A stretch of 64,000 nucleotides of DNA from Lineolata rhizophorae (lineage: Eukaryota > Ascomycota > Dothideomycetes > Lineolatales > Lineolataceae): assembly GCA_010093515.1 (NCBI GenBank), contig MU001688.1, positions 579,913-643,912 on the forward strand, read 5' to 3'. Of this stretch, positions 1-12,500 are shown in pieces. The notes under the pieces were generated by a model, which had not been told where the DNA came from, searched no databases, and saw only the letters and a program-made list of their open reading frames with translations. The position numbers and the translations under genes are program-made. The stretch's first letter is position 1. Every line of letters starts with the position of its first letter.

Positions 1-99
1 GAACGCGTCAGCAGCTGCTCTGATGCTCCGAAACTCCTTGGTTTCGATGGATTTGATGGCCAAATTGACTTTGGCTTCGTACGAGAGCTCTTCAGCCAT
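1..99 (-). mobile_element. 5' end of a pogo/Fot-type DNA transposase, cut by the window edge
   Basis: Reading leftwards from an ATG at 99, 33 codons stay open to base 1. They begin MAEELSYEAKVNLAIKSIE and continue through an alanine-rich RAAADAF segment. This resembles the N-terminal Psq-type helix-turn-helix of fungal pogo/Fot1 transposases (Tc1-mariner superfamily), which bind the element's own inverted repeats. Only the start is here, so whether the DDE catalytic domain is intact cannot be judged. The leader to the right (100-300) should hold the terminal inverted repeat, but I could not identify it. The family call rests on remembered similarity. Confidence 0.6.
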
Positions 100-152
100 A
101 GGTGGCGGAGAAAATTGAGATGTAAGTTGATGGGCGCGTCAGGATGGCTGGA

Positions 153-186
153 TGGGCCACTAGGTGGTGTGGGCCACTAGGTGGTG
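153..186. repeat. Two perfect tandem copies of a 17-bp unit
   Basis: The unit TGGGCCACTAGGTGGTG occurs twice head to tail with no mismatch, 54 bp upstream of the transposase start at 99. Fungal transposons can carry short subterminal direct repeats as transposase binding sites, but no function is shown here. Confidence 0.85.
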
Positions 187-599
187 GATTACGTTAGTGA
201 ATGGCAGCTTATAGAATACTCTTGTATCAATCAAGTACAGGGCGGAAATCCTATAGTCCCCTTTACCGCCGCTCAGTAGGACATTGAGCACATACTATAT
301 CCGCTTCTAGTGGAAGTGGTCTGTCACCTTTATGATAATTTATCGCTTTGTGATACATCGATGAGATTGCTCGAATGTCTTTCATAACTCGAACCCTTGT
401 AGATGTCAGTGTCAACGATACAACCAACTTAGTTGGGTTTCAGAATGCCCACTGCGCTTCTAACGGAAATGGTCGTGGTTTGTAGTATAATCAAGACATT
501 CTTACTCCTACGTTTTATTTTGGTACTCAATGAGCTTGTAGGTCATTTAACTGCAATTTTAGGTTCTAGGCGTATATTCCTTGAATAGTAATTGCAGCT

Positions 600-1114
600 C
601 ATAAGTAACCGCCGCCTCTGCCCTTGTCAAATACTCCTCCTCATACCTCTTCATCTCCGCCCATCTCGCGATCTCCGCCCTCGCACCTCTTAACGATCTC
701 TTCATCTCCCTCAACGGCACCCCCAACTCCAAAATTCCGCATCAGCGCCGCCCCCAACGCATCTCAAAATGCTATCCTAGCGGGACCGGATGCATGCCGG
801 AGGAAGCAACGGGTCTGCGGCAGGATTAAGCTCCGCGTATAGGCTCTTAAGCACTGCTCTTCGGCCCTGAGGAGGGCCGCTTCGGCGGCAAGCCGGGCTT
901 CGGCGGCGGCCCGCGCCGTCGCGAGGCGCTATCGCGTCACGCGCAGACTAGCGGCGAGGCGCGCAACGTTGCGGCTGTAGGCATTGGCGCCGTCGGTCGG
1001 TGTAGCTTCGCCAAGGGCGGACAACGTCGGGGCGGAGCCCGAAGCGGTGTGAGGCGGAGTGGTCCGTGGGGAGTGGGGGGTTGTCAACATTGCTTTAGGG
1101 GTTATCGGGGACAT
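600..1114 (-). pseudogene. Possible decayed C-terminal part of a pogo/Fot-like transposase
   Basis: On the minus strand one frame runs from 1114 to about 770, interrupted by one in-frame TAG near 927-929. After that stop comes an Ala/Glu/Leu/Arg-rich, coiled-coil-like stretch (ARAAAEARLAAEAALLRAEE) of the kind that often ends fungal DDE transposases. A TTPHSP motif before it is also reminiscent of that tail. No catalytic region is seen. It cannot be the same copy as the fragment at 1-99, because on the minus strand the N-terminus would have to lie to the right of the C-terminus. Low confidence: GC-rich non-coding DNA often produces such frames. Confidence 0.25.
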
Positions 1115-2935
1115 GTTGGCGGTCTTGGCGTTTGATGGCGTACGGTGGTATAGTGACTAGCTAGTAATATGGTAATTAGGCGGAAAAGAGTGACAGAAGT
1201 CGGATAGGGGACAGGTAGTGAAAGAAGGATTAGACTGTAAGGTGGATGAATGATGAAAGGGAGGCAGGAGGTAGACCATGTTGAAGACACTTCAACGCTT
1301 AGAAGTCGCGTGTCAAGTGCACGACCGTAGTATTGAGACGATCTCCCGGCTCTTATTAAGGTGGATGGAAGATTGTTTCGCAGTATGCATCCACAGACGT
1401 GTAAGAGATGACGGGTTCGTGCCCACATAAAAGGTCTTGCTGGAAGGGTGTGATGAAGGAAGAAAGGGAGGAGAAACGGTCTAGAACGGTAGCTTTATTC
1501 TTTTTCATCATAACTCTCGACATATGGTAACAGCGTATTCGATCTGGGTTCGAGGAGGAATAAATGCACTGAAATTGACGTCTCATGCCCTGCCCGGCCT
1601 TGTGCGGTGCCACTGGATGCTGGCAACAGCTAGTGAGTCACATCCTGTGCTATGGGTGGAAGAATCGAATGTGGCGACGAACAGAGCGCAGAGGAGCTCG
1701 TACATAGCAAGAAAGAGAAAATGTAGTAGACGCGTTCGTGGTTGCTTGGTGGCTAGCTATGTCGTAGGTCGGCCTTTCTCGAGCAAAAAGGGGAGCCACC
1801 ACCACCAGCGGACATCGCCAACCTCCCATCCGGGTCAACCGCCGCCTCAAATCCCGACAAAAAAGCGATGACACACACGCACCATGCTCGATACTCGTAT
1901 ACAGACAGATTCCTTGTGAAATAGACCTCGAAAGGAATCGAAATAAAAAATTGTGAAAAAAAAAGTCGGTCATCCCGCTCGACCCGGCGCTAATTCACGG
2001 GAGATGGTCGAGCTACTCCCCACGGTATATGGTATAGATGGTGAAACCACTGCCCCATATAACTGCGTGCCGCTTCTGGGATGACCTTGGAGAAGATTTG
2101 GATTAAAATAAAATATATAGACAAAAAATTCAAGTCTACCCCCGTTGCAGAAAATATTGGGCCGGTAGCGGCCGCCGCTGCCGTTTCCCTCCGGCCACCC
2201 CGGGGAGCACCGTGCCCATACCGTGCCATTCAAATCCCCATTATTCTTTCTAGACGTTCGAGGGTCGTGCGTCTCCCGTCCGCAGCGCTGTAGAATCGTG
2301 AGGTTGCCTTCACGATTAACAGCATACGTCTAATAGCCCCGAATTCACGCACAAGCAGCAATCCACCCAACGCTCCGGGCCCTAGCATGAAGCCGCGCCA
2401 ACCATACGTTTCTGCATCCATAGCTCTTCTCCAGGCGTTGCATACCGTGCACCTCCCACCCACCACATCGTGGCCCCTTGCATGTGGTGTAGCAAAACTG
2501 CACCACCATACGACAGGGGTGCAACAAAAGCGTGTGCAGGAGCACACAACCAAGACAGTACGCCGGCGCATACGGCAAATAGGAAATAAAAGTGCGCATC
2601 ACAACCTTAATTCAACAGCTGTAAGTGTTTCCCTCTGCAATGCACTGGTGGACGGATGGTGTTGAACTGAGCCGGTCCAGCATCTAATTCATGCCCACTC
2701 TCCATAGGCGGCACACGATCATGAAAACGACGATCGATACAAGCGACCTTATTCAAACGCGTACACATCGCCTATAGCCATCAACGGTGTTGAACCATTG
2801 GAGCTTCGTCGATCGCCGCCCAGAAACGCTACCGCACACCAACCAAAACATCGCGACACCTACAAGCCGGACCTCGACTTCAACTCGCCACCCGCATCAC
2901 AACCATCATCGCCGTGATTGCTATCTCTCTTCCTC
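1115..2935. other. Intergenic; no gene recognised
   Basis: Only short overlapping frames on both strands, none with a recognisable motif or convincing splice structure. Base composition changes abruptly, with an A-rich patch at about 2090-2160 next to a GC-rich one at 2160-2220. The right end is the 3' flank of the LrgA/LrgB-like gene. Confidence 0.6.
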
Positions 2936-5067
2936 TTACTCTGCACCCGCCCATCCCCTCACCACGCCCGCCATCGGCGGAATACTGGTCCCCACCACCA
3001 CCGCCGTCCCAAACACGCTCATACTCAAGCAACTAAACGCGGCAGCACGGGGATCCACCTCGAGCAGCCTCGCCGTGCCCATGGCGCTACTATTCACGCC
3101 CATAGCCACGCCTCTTGTGATATAATCGTCCTCTCTGATCCGCAGCCACCCCAGGAGCTGATTTCCCAGCAGCACGCCCAGGATGCCCGACGCGATGCAC
3201 AGCACGGCCACGAGCGAGAGATCGCCGTCGAGGTTCGCCGTCGCCGGCATGCCGAGGGCGAGCGTGAGCGAGCGCGACGCGAACGACAGCGCGCGCGGCG
3301 GCGAGATGCCCAGCCAGGCGCACAGCGGCGGATACAGGAGCAAGCTGCCGACGCTGAGCGCCAGGCTGGGCACGAGGATGGTGCCGTAGTGCCTCGTGAG
3401 CTCCTTGCGATACTGCCACATGGGCAGCGCGAGCGCCACGATGGACACGTCGAGCACGCTGCCCAGAACGTCGCCGGCGCCCGGCCTCGGCGTGTTCGGC
3501 GCCCCCAGCTCCCCCCGCAGCATCTGCACGTACCCCGCGCGTGTCCGATATGCCCTCAGCCCGTCGAGGAAGCCCTCGCCCCTGCTCGCCGCTAGCGCCC
3601 ACACCGCCAGCAGCGTCACGCCCGCCGCGACGGGGACCGGGTGCGCGACCCGGCGCCACCGCGCCGGCAGCCGCAGCGCGGCGTGGTACGCGAGTACGTT
3701 GACGCACAGCTGCGCCGGCATCGCGTAGGCGGGCCCGCCGTAGTAGACGGGTAGGCCAACGCAGATGAAGAGGAGCCCGTGGCACGTGGCGTCGAGGCGC
3801 GCGTTGAGCTGCGCGGCCCAGCGCTGCGCTCGCGTGAGCGGCGGAGCGGATTGCGTTGCGAAAGGGTGTAGCGTCGTTGGGTTGGCGGGAATCGCGTTGG
3901 ATGGTGATGTGGAGGCTTCGGGAGGTCCGCCCGTGCCGGTTATGAGCGAAGGGTCTTGGGTGCGGGCTGGAGGAGCGGGTTCCGGCGGAGGCGTTGGTGG
4001 GAGGAGAGGTTGGGCGGAGGACGCGAGAGACGGGGTTGACGGGTCGGCTGAGGGGCTGGGAAGGGGGGAAGAGGCCGCGTTGGGCTGCTCGCCGTCGGCG
4101 CTGGGATGCAGATGCCGGTGGTGTTGGTGATGTGTCGTTGCAGCATAGTCAATGGCATCGACGTCGGTTTGGAGGGAGGGTCGAGGCGAAGAGGGCGAGG
4201 AGGAGGAGCGTCGTCGTGAAGTAAGGGGTATGGACGAGCCGGGGTCATTCGTCTCGTTAGGGCCTATTTCTTCGGCGCGCTCTGTGAGGGCGCGCTTGGA
4301 GGTACCGAGAATGAGTTGGAGGAGGCGGACCAGATAGGCGGTCAGGGCGAACATGGCAAAGTATCCGATTACTGTGAAACAAAGGAGAGTGAGCTGAGTG
4401 GTAGAAATGGGAGAGTTCGGGAGGATTGCGAGTGATTGGACTGGAAAGGGGAAAGTAAAGACTATGGCGGTAGAGAGGTGTGTTTTTGGGGGGGATGGGA
4501 ATAAAGCGGCCTGAGACGACAAAATAAAAGAAAAGGAGGAACTACCAAAAACACCGATGACTTTGGCGATTTCAGTTCCAGTAATGGGAGAGCCCAGAGG
4601 GATGAGGATGAAAGAAGGAGTGAAGAGAACATTGATATAGCGGAGAGCAAAGCCGCCCTTGAAAGTTATGAGTATATATATACCACATATAGGAAACTTT
4701 AGGATAGGAATACCGGGATGTCTATGTACTGAACTAATGTTCTTACACGCCGTTCGCCGACGGCTGGCTCCAGCGCGATTAGGACAAAGAATAAGATAAT
4801 CATACACGCTACAGACGCGGGAAAGGAAACTGAACTAAGTCGGATGAGCGAATCTACACCAAAACAGGCAAAGAGAACGATCATGATGCCTATGGGTACG
4901 TAGACCCAGGCAGTAAGTAGACGCCGCCATGACGAGCGGGCAACCTGCCGAGGAAATGTTAGCAGCTACACTGGACAGAAAGGTTGAGGGAGGAAGCCAT
5001 TGTCGTGTACCAGAGCAATCGCCTCGACGCCATCGCGGAAAATGCTCCGCAGCTCCCGCTCGGACAT
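2936..5067 (-). CDS. LrgA/LrgB-like fused integral membrane protein
   Basis: Spliced model, complement of 2936-4371, 4546-4657, 4714-4944 and 5011-5067: 611 aa, introns of 66, 56 and 174 bp. Residues 20-160 are hydrophobic and LrgA-like (VPIGIMIVLFACFG, then IDIP/GGFALRYIN across the second intron). Residues about 165-315 are a Ser/Pro/His-rich linker, probably cytosolic. Residues about 325-611 are LrgB-like with many membrane segments, including LGMPATANLDGD and GVAMGVNSSAMGTAR. In bacteria LrgA and LrgB are separate holin-like proteins; the plant fusion PLGG1 carries glycolate and glycerate across the chloroplast envelope. Fungal fusions exist but substrate and membrane are unknown to me, so metabolite export is inference. 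Start chosen because exon 1 (MSERELRSIF...) joins in phase by a GTACAC donor. Divergent from the Glo3 gene. Confidence 0.85.
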
Positions 5068-5336
5068 GACGGCGGCTGTTAGAAGGGGAGGAGAGCTCGT
5101 AGTAGCGGCGGGATCCGACCCCCGTGAAGTCTGATAATGACGCCAGGCGTATTTCGGCCGAGGCCACGACCGCGCCACACCCCTCTTCCCCTGGCTGTGG
5201 CTGGTGAGCGCCGCCGCCGTTTCTGCCCACGTTTCGCCAAACAATGCCATCCATCCCTATCCTCACCACCACCGCCTTCCGCTGCTGACGGGCGCCCGCG
5301 CATCCCGAGTCGCATAACCCTCGCAACACCGGTGCC
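5068..5336. promoter_or_regulatory. Shared divergent promoter region, LrgA/LrgB-like gene and Glo3
   Basis: 269 bp separate the two start codons, which point away from each other, so both core promoters and 5' leaders must fit here. The Glo3 side is C-rich and pyrimidine-rich, as in many fungal leaders. I saw no clear TATA box. Confidence 0.6.
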
Positions 5337-7235
5337 ATGGCCCTCGCCACAAAGACGCAGTCACAAAAGATCTTCGAAAAGCTGAAGACAAAGCCTGCTA
5401 ACAAGGTGCGTTTGCTGTTATTTGTCCTTTCCGAGGGAGAGGGCTCCACCACCCCTTCCGACGGCGAGTCTTCCTGTCTTCGATTTCGCTCGTTCCTCCC
5501 GTTGCCTCGAATTTCTGGATATATATGCTTTAAGCACGCGCACAAATACAGCGCTAATTATTTTCTCCGTCAGATATGCTTCGACTGCGGGGCTAAGAAT
5601 CCCACCTGGTCCTCCGTGCCATTCGCCATCTACCTATGCCTCGACTGCTCGGCGCACCACCGCAACCTGGGTGTACACATTTCGTTCGTGCGCTCGACCA
5701 ACCTCGATATTTGGCAATGGGATCAGCTGCGCCTGATGAAGGTCGGCGGCAATGAGTCCGCCACGAGGTTTTTCCAGCGCAACGGCGGTTCTGCCGCCCT
5801 CGCGAGCAAGGACCTCCAAACCAAGTATACTTCGAATGCCGCGACTAAGTACAAAGAAGAGCTGGCGCGTCGCGTTGCCGCCGATGTGAAGCTGTACGTC
5901 CCTTTTCCCTAACTACTATCGCTACTTCTACGTGTCTATTAACCACCTCCGCACGTGCCACAGCTACCCCGACGAAGTCACCATTACCGACATCCCCGAT
6001 AGCACCGACTCCCCGGCCGGCGCCAGCACCCCCTCCGGCGACGGCGGCGACGACGACTTCTTCTCCTCCTGGGACAAGCCCACCATCAAGCGGCCCTCGA
6101 ATCCGCCTTCGCGTACGGGCACCCCCGGGCCCGGCTCCTCGCGCACCGCCTCGCCCTTCCTCAACGCCCCCGGCGGCTCCAACGGCGCCCCCGGCCGCCC
6201 CAAATCACCCCTCTCTGCCTCCGCGACGACTAACGCCGAGGGCGCCGGCTCAGGCACCACCGCCACGCCGACCGCCGTGCGCCCCGCCGCCGCCATCAGG
6301 AAGACCTCGTCCCAGTCGGCGGGCGGCGCCGGCGCCACGGCGCGCAAGACCAACATCCTTGGCGGGAAGAAGAAGGGGCTTGGCGCGAAGAAGGTGGGTG
6401 GTGCGGGCGCGGGCGCGGGCGTCGACGCCGCGCTCGACTTCGAGGAGGCCGAGCGCAAGGCTAAGGAGGAGGCCGAGCGCATCGCTAAGCTGGGCTACGA
6501 CCCGGACGCCGAGGCCGCGGAGACGTCGGCGGCGACGAAGAGCGGCGCCGGCGTGGGCGCCCCCGCGGCGGATAGCGCGCCGTCGAGCCGCGTCGTGAGT
6601 CCGGGCCCGGGGAGTCCGGGGAGGGCGGGCGGATTCGGCGCGACGAAGGGAAGGGAGAGGAGGAGCGAGGACATGGAGAGGTTGGGTATGGGGATCGGGA
6701 GGTTGGGCTTCGGGCAGACTGGTGGGGCGAAGCCGGCGCAGCAGCCGAAGAAGCCCATGGGCTTCGGATCCACGAGCAAGGCGGTCGAGGACGGTAAGAT
6801 TTCGTTTCCCACCACTACCACCACCACCACCACTACTTTTCCACCTGTCTTAGTAACACCTAACGCCCGCTAGATTCGGACCGCTACGCCCGCGACAAGT
6901 TCGCAAGCCAGAAGTCCATCTCGTCGGACGAGTTCTTCGGGCGCGCGCAGTTCGACCCCGGCGCGCAGCGCGAGGCCAAGCAGCGGCTGCAAGGCTTCGA
7001 GGGCGCCACCTCCATCTCGTCCAACGCGTACTTTGGCCGGCCCGAGAACGAGGGCGGACCCGGGGGCGCCGGCGGCGGCGGCGTCGACGACTACGGCGAC
7101 CTCGAGACGGCGGCTAAGGACTTTGTTAGGCGGTTCGGCATCACGGCGGGAGATGATTTGGAGAATTTGACCAATTTGTTGGGCGAAGGCGCGACGAGGT
7201 TGCAGGGGGCTATTAGGAGTTATTTGAATAATTAG
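5337..7235 (+). CDS. GLO3: ArfGAP of the Glo3 / ArfGAP2-3 type
   Basis: Exons 5337-5405, 5574-5893, 5964-6793 and 6874-7235 give 526 aa. It stimulates GTP hydrolysis by Arf1 on COPI vesicles in Golgi-to-ER transport. The ArfGAP zinc finger is complete: C25, C28, C45, C48, followed by the arginine finger R53 in HHRNLGVH. Residues about 130-400 are disordered and rich in Pro, Gly, Ala and Ser. The C-terminal third carries the Glo3-type repeats SSDEFFGR and [13 protein letters not shown] and ends in an amphipathic helix region (SYLNN). Introns are 168, 70 and 80 bp with typical GT-AG ends; GCTAAT and CCTAAC branch points are visible in the first and third. These motifs separate it from Gcs1/ArfGAP1 types. 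Confidence 0.93.
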
Positions 7236-8035
7236 GTGGGGGTTTTGAGAGACGGGAGGAGCCGAGGTAGGCGTGGGAGGGGAAGTCTAGTGAGGGTGCT
7301 GGGATGGGCGGGGTTGCGTTTTCTGGGTGAGTTCGCATAGTCTGGAGTAGCTGGAAAGGTAATAGGCTGTGCTGTGCGGTGATAATAGGGTTCTCTATGG
7401 TAGTTGTGCCAAGCTTTGTGATGGGTCAGCTACTAGGTATAGGGCTCCTTCGAGACTCGTCATATTGGAACCCTGGGTCAACGTCTGTAGTTCGTTTGTG
7501 CGGGAGCATGGGTAAAAAGGGTGGTGGGATGCTTTGGGACTGGATCCTTCTATGCTGTGTAACTTATTTCCGTTAGGCATAATACATAAGACAGTGCTTT
7601 TCCTCTTTTTAATAGCTTGTTGTATTCCCACTTGCCGGTGAGAAAAGACTTTCCTATCTTAGTGTTCAGAGATGCGTACGTGAGGCGGCATTTTCAGTAG
7701 CAACCACTGATACCGCTATAACGGCCAAGATATGCTGCTTACTCGGTAGATAACGAAGCGGATGAACTCACGCTCTCGGCTTTATACATCTCTAAACAAT
7801 TCAGGTATACAATCCACCGCCCCTTACACCTACGCATTACCTAGAATTACGCTGACATAACAGTATTTACCGCAGTTCCATTTATCTAATTCGTTAGACC
7901 GTGCCTAATAGCGTTCTATTCATATACTTCTACTCCAAGACTTCGGAGTCTATTTACAATCTCCATCCCACTCCATTAGTCCAGCCCTCACACCAAAACA
8001 CATACGTACCATCATGCGCGTTTTCATTTACACGT
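7236..8035. other. Intergenic between convergent genes
   Basis: Shared 3' flank of the Glo3 gene (+) and the GDSL esterase (-). It turns AT-rich after about 7560, as expected for transcript ends. No gene or RNA recognised. Confidence 0.6.
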
Positions 8036-9540
8036 CTACTCCGACTCCCAATACGTAGCGTAATCACTCTGCCCTGTGACAGCCTCGACAAACGTCTGCG
8101 CGATAATTCGATCCGACTGCTCCGACTTGTGCAATGGATCGAACCACATGAACGAGTCCGGATCCGGCAGGCTGTAGCAGTTCTGGCCCGACAGGTCGCA
8201 GTGGTTCTGGTATCCCGTCACGTTTGCGGGACCGGTGCTGTTGAAGTAGATGTCGGGCTGGTTGTACATGTCCATGAACTGCCGGGGGGACGAACGGGTA
8301 CGTTAGTAGCTTCGTCGATGGCAAATTCTCCTTCCAAATGGTTTTTTTCCTTTTTCTTTTTTTTTTTTTGCCTACCCCTTTTGAACGCCAAGAAGACCGA
8401 CTCGCTTACCAAGTTATATACGTCCAGATTGACGATCGTAGCCCCGGGATACCTATTCGCGACCATCACCTCGAACGGCGTGCGATACTGAAACTCCTTA
8501 TTGGTGAGCACAACCTGCTCCCACATGCGATAGCTCGTCTCCGTGACATTAGCATCCGGGCTCCGGTCCGGCCAATATCGATTCGGCCCGGTGCCGCCAT
8601 TCTCCAGCACCGCGTACATGGGCGCCAGTTGCAACGGGACGTTGTTCATGAGGACGAAGAAGCGGGCGCCGTTGTCGTACAGGCGGTCGAACTGCGCGTA
8701 CACGCAGTCGACGTAGTCCGGGATCGTGGTGCCGGGCACTTGCGCGTCGTCGATGAAGGCGTAGTTGCCCAGGTCGTTGGTCCCGATCCACATGGCGTAC
8801 ACGGTCGCGTCCGGCTCGAGCGACATGAAGCGCGCACCGTCCGACTCGACGTAGGCCGAGTCGGCCAGGAATGCGGGCACTTCGTACTCGGCCACGGCCG
8901 GGAAGGGCGCGTCGATGGCTGAGTACCACCGAGGCGTGATGTCGTTGGAACACACGGCGCCAGACACGGCGTAATTGTACAGCCGCGCGCCAGAATAATC
9001 GGCTACGTAGCGCGCCCACGTATAGCCGCCGCTGGCGGTTGAGTCACTCTGTGGTGGCGGCGAGAGTCAGGCAGGTGTCAATGCGCGCGCGTGAAGGACG
9101 TTGAGACGCGACAAGGCATTAGAACTCGGGCGCATTTTGAATGGCTCAAGGAAAATAGGTGGTGAAAGATCGACTTTGGGGATGGCGGGTGAGGGATAGG
9201 GAAGAGCCTAAGATAATGCGGGCAGATTTGCTCCAGTTGGAGGAATTGGACGAAACGAGACATTTGGGCAACCCGCGAGCTCGAATTTGCTCGAAGGAGT
9301 TGGGTAGTTGAGCAATTAAAAAAGCGTTCTTACCGCTGGCGCATCCCAGCCTACTGGCGGCGCAGTTTGATGGTCAATGAAATACCCGAGACGGGTTTCG
9401 TCCGTGTAGCTGTCGCCAAAAGTAATAAGAGTATCAAAGCTACTTATATCCCGACGGCGGTGCATGCGAGCCGGAGACGCTTGTCCGGGGCTGACCCACA
9501 GAAGTGCAGCCACCGCAATGCCAAGAAATGAGGCGCTCAT
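8036..9540 (-). CDS. Secreted GDSL/SGNH esterase, CE16 type
   Basis: Complement of 8036-8278, 8410-9048 and 9334-9540: 362 aa. The N-terminus is a signal peptide (MSASFLGIAVAALLWVSPGQASPA). Block I is ITFGDSYTD with nucleophile S44; block III is MWIGTNDLGN; block V is FMWFDPLHKSEQ with D329 and H332 completing the triad. CE16 enzymes are secreted acetyl esterases acting on acetylated xylo-oligosaccharides and similar sugars; the substrate here is inferred. Introns are 285 bp (long for this window) and 131 bp; the latter has a textbook CTACTAAC branch point and a purine-rich A tract. The start is the ATG at 9540, which places the hydrophobic core correctly. Length fits the family. Confidence 0.88.
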
Positions 9541-12500
9541 GACGGAGAACGGCAATGGACAGCGGTGCTAGCAAGAACAGACAACTGGGTTTCAGGCTGG
9601 GCAACACTGGCTTTTGTACATGCTGCGCATAGCCGTTTAGGTGTGATATCGACTTAAACGGGCATATTCGATCGTGCGCTAGACAGCATCGTCTACGGCA
9701 AAAATGCTTGCTCTAAGTAGAGAGGCGCACTAAAGGAAAGAATGCGGGGCGGGGAACAAAGCCTGGAGATGAGGGGAAATACAAGTTGCCTACAATGCTC
9801 TTGGGCGGGATGGGAGAACGGCTCGGGGCCCATGAACATTAGCCGGGAAGCGGAAATGACGGCGTCCGAGGCAGGGGCAGCGATCCAAAGGAATTGCAGC
9901 TAGGATACGAATTGGCGAAACTTTGGACAACTCGATTGGGATCAAACGCATGGTTCGCCTACGGAAGTTGGGATCGAATACTACCGATCTATTCGTGACT
10001 TTCGTGTCGTCTTTGTAGGTAGGGATGAGAATGCAATGCTTGCTGGAGGTTTCCGCAGGAGGTTGGAGTAGCCCGCCGGGCCAAGCCTTAGTGCTGGCTT
10101 GTGGGCGGCCGAGCCGTGCTGCCGAGGCCAAGCGGAGAGAAATAGCCTGATTACTGTGGGGCTTGACAACGGCGTTGGTGAAACAGGGAAACGCCTTCGA
10201 GAAGTCGAGAGAAGTCGTACGTAGTAGGCTCGCAAGAAGAAGTCGGGAGACGATCCCGCGGCAAGGGTACTTGTATTAGGGTTGTCCCGAGGGAGCAGTA
10301 GGCATTCCCGAGGACGGAGATCTGGGTTTGGGGCCGTTCCTTCCGGGCTGACGAGGCGCCGAGGTATGTACGCGAGAGGGAACGGTTCCGTGGGAGTCGG
10401 ACCGTTGTCCAGACGCGAGTCTCCTGAGTTGAGTCAACGACATCGTCCCATATGCTCTCATTGCACGCGATACCACGGGCGTTTGCGGCAGGCTGCTCGA
10501 CTCTGCGGCCGAGAGGAAGGGACTTGGGCATCAGCAGGGTATAGCGGTGAGGTCTCCGTAGGGCACGATTGACTGGGCATCCGTCTGAAACTCCGGGGCC
10601 AGCGTGCGGAACGTGTGCCGACACCCGCTTGCCGATCAGGACCGATCGTAGATCATGTATCCACGAGTCGAGCGCAATGCAAGAATAGAATGCGCAGCCG
10701 CACTGCACATCCGGAGAGGAAGCAGACGGCACGTGGGCAATGGGTGAGGAGCCTGGCGAACGCACAACGGAGAAGGAGGAACGGTGCCCGGGCTGAGCGT
10801 GAACGCAGCAGACGCCGCCTTCGACACGCACTTGCAGGGCTCGCTCGAGCTCGAGAGGAGAGAGGAGAGGGAGTTCCGGGCCGTAAGGCAGGCCCCAGGA
10901 CGAAAGCCTGCGCGACTCACGTGTTTGGTGCCCGATGCAGTCCAGACATGGCGCTGGGCTCCCCGGCCGGGCTAGGCCTCGTTAGGGCAGGCCCAGAGGG
11001 CGAACCACCCACCCACGGCCGGCGGGGGGCGTCGGGATGTGGAGCCTCAACGGCTCGCTGCATGAGCTGACCTTGCGTCTGCAATCTGCACCAGAGCTCT
11101 CTTTTCTCGGAGGGGCCGGCGTGACGGCCGTGCAGTTGGGCGGAGAATCGCCACCGGCGCGCTGGCAGTCGGGAGCGGGTGCTAAATTGGCGCGCCCCGG
11201 GTCGCCAACAGCGGTGCGGTTCCTGGGTCCGGTGCCATGGCTCGAGTCAGGCGCCGACGTGGACGGTGGACGCCGGAAGCGATGTTGTGCATGCCGTGGC
11301 GGAAGGCGCGAGGGCCGGGCGGTTGGTCGAAGGCTGGCGCGGGCATGTCACCGCGGCGCCAGATGCCTAAGCAGGTAGCCAGCAGGCCGGCGGCCGCTTC
11401 GCTGGCATCGCGGCAGCGCGGCAGCGCCTGCGGACGGCGGCCGGCGTGTCCGTGAAGGTGAGGTGTAGCTGGGGCGAGGGATGGATGCCGCCTGGGCTCT
11501 GCTCGTTACCAGACGGCCGGAATCCGTCCCCTTGGTGGTTTCTGGCACGCAGCCCGAAGCTCTCGTGCTGCTAGGTTTGCTCTAGGCCGCTGCTGCTGCT
11601 CGCTCCTGCCGCCGGCGAGAGCGCCTTCCTTTTCCCACCCGTTGGCTCCTGCCACATCGGGGCGCGTTGCCTATCGTGACTTCTCTGCGGTCGAGCACGC
11701 CTTCCGCAGCCTAGCGCGCCCTCCGCGCGTCGACCGCCGTGATTTTCCCCCTTCGCGCCGCTGCCGCCGCGTCTGCTCGCCCATTGCGACTCCTTCTCTC
11801 CGCAGTCGAGCCCGGCCGGCTGGTCTGGCCGGCCTGGACGTCCAGCGCCCTTCCCGCTGTTGGCCGCTCGTGCCTGCCAATCACAGCACGCGGCCTTCTG
11901 AATGCCCAATTTCAACCCTCCCTGGCCTCTCCCGTCTCCTCGTGCTCGCGCTCTGTCACCGTCAGTAAAGCGTTGTCGGCAAAAATTTTTTCCCTCCGGG
12001 CTGTCAGCTACCCGGCGTCGTCTGCTTTGAAAGCGCCGCGCCTTGCCCTCAGTGCCGTGTGCCTTCGCGCGCCGCACTCCATTTCCCGGCCCTAGAGAAA
12101 GGGTGGAGACGTCAGCCGGTCGAGAGGGCGTTAAAAGGAACATCGTTCCGCCGCCGCGAGCAACCGTCACTAGGCCTTTGAAGAACGCTGCACGTGGTGC
12201 CCAGGCACGTGCATCAGAGGATATTCCTCTGTCTTGAGGGAACGCTAAGCGTGGACTCTTTGTCATTCGGATTGATGCAAATGCTGTAGGAAGATCCAAA
12301 TAGAACTTGCGAGCGCCCCCACGCCCGCTTGATGTCACTTCTAACTGATTTCAGATTCGTACCAAAATCAAGGAAGCTCATCCATGTCGATGCGGCAAAC
12401 TCTTCCAACAGTCCGATACGTGGGAAACCATGCGCTTCGTTCAAATGCTACGATGCCCGCCTTAGAATCGTCGCTGGAGTCATAACAAAAAGGGAGTCGA

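Noticed and set aside
10151-10831. 226-codon minus-strand frame in GC-rich DNA
   Set aside because: No domain, odd composition, and overlapping frames of similar length on the other strand.
11571-12338. 255-codon minus-strand frame
   Set aside because: Arg/Gly/Ala-rich non-coding type composition; no conserved motif or splice sites linking it to anything.
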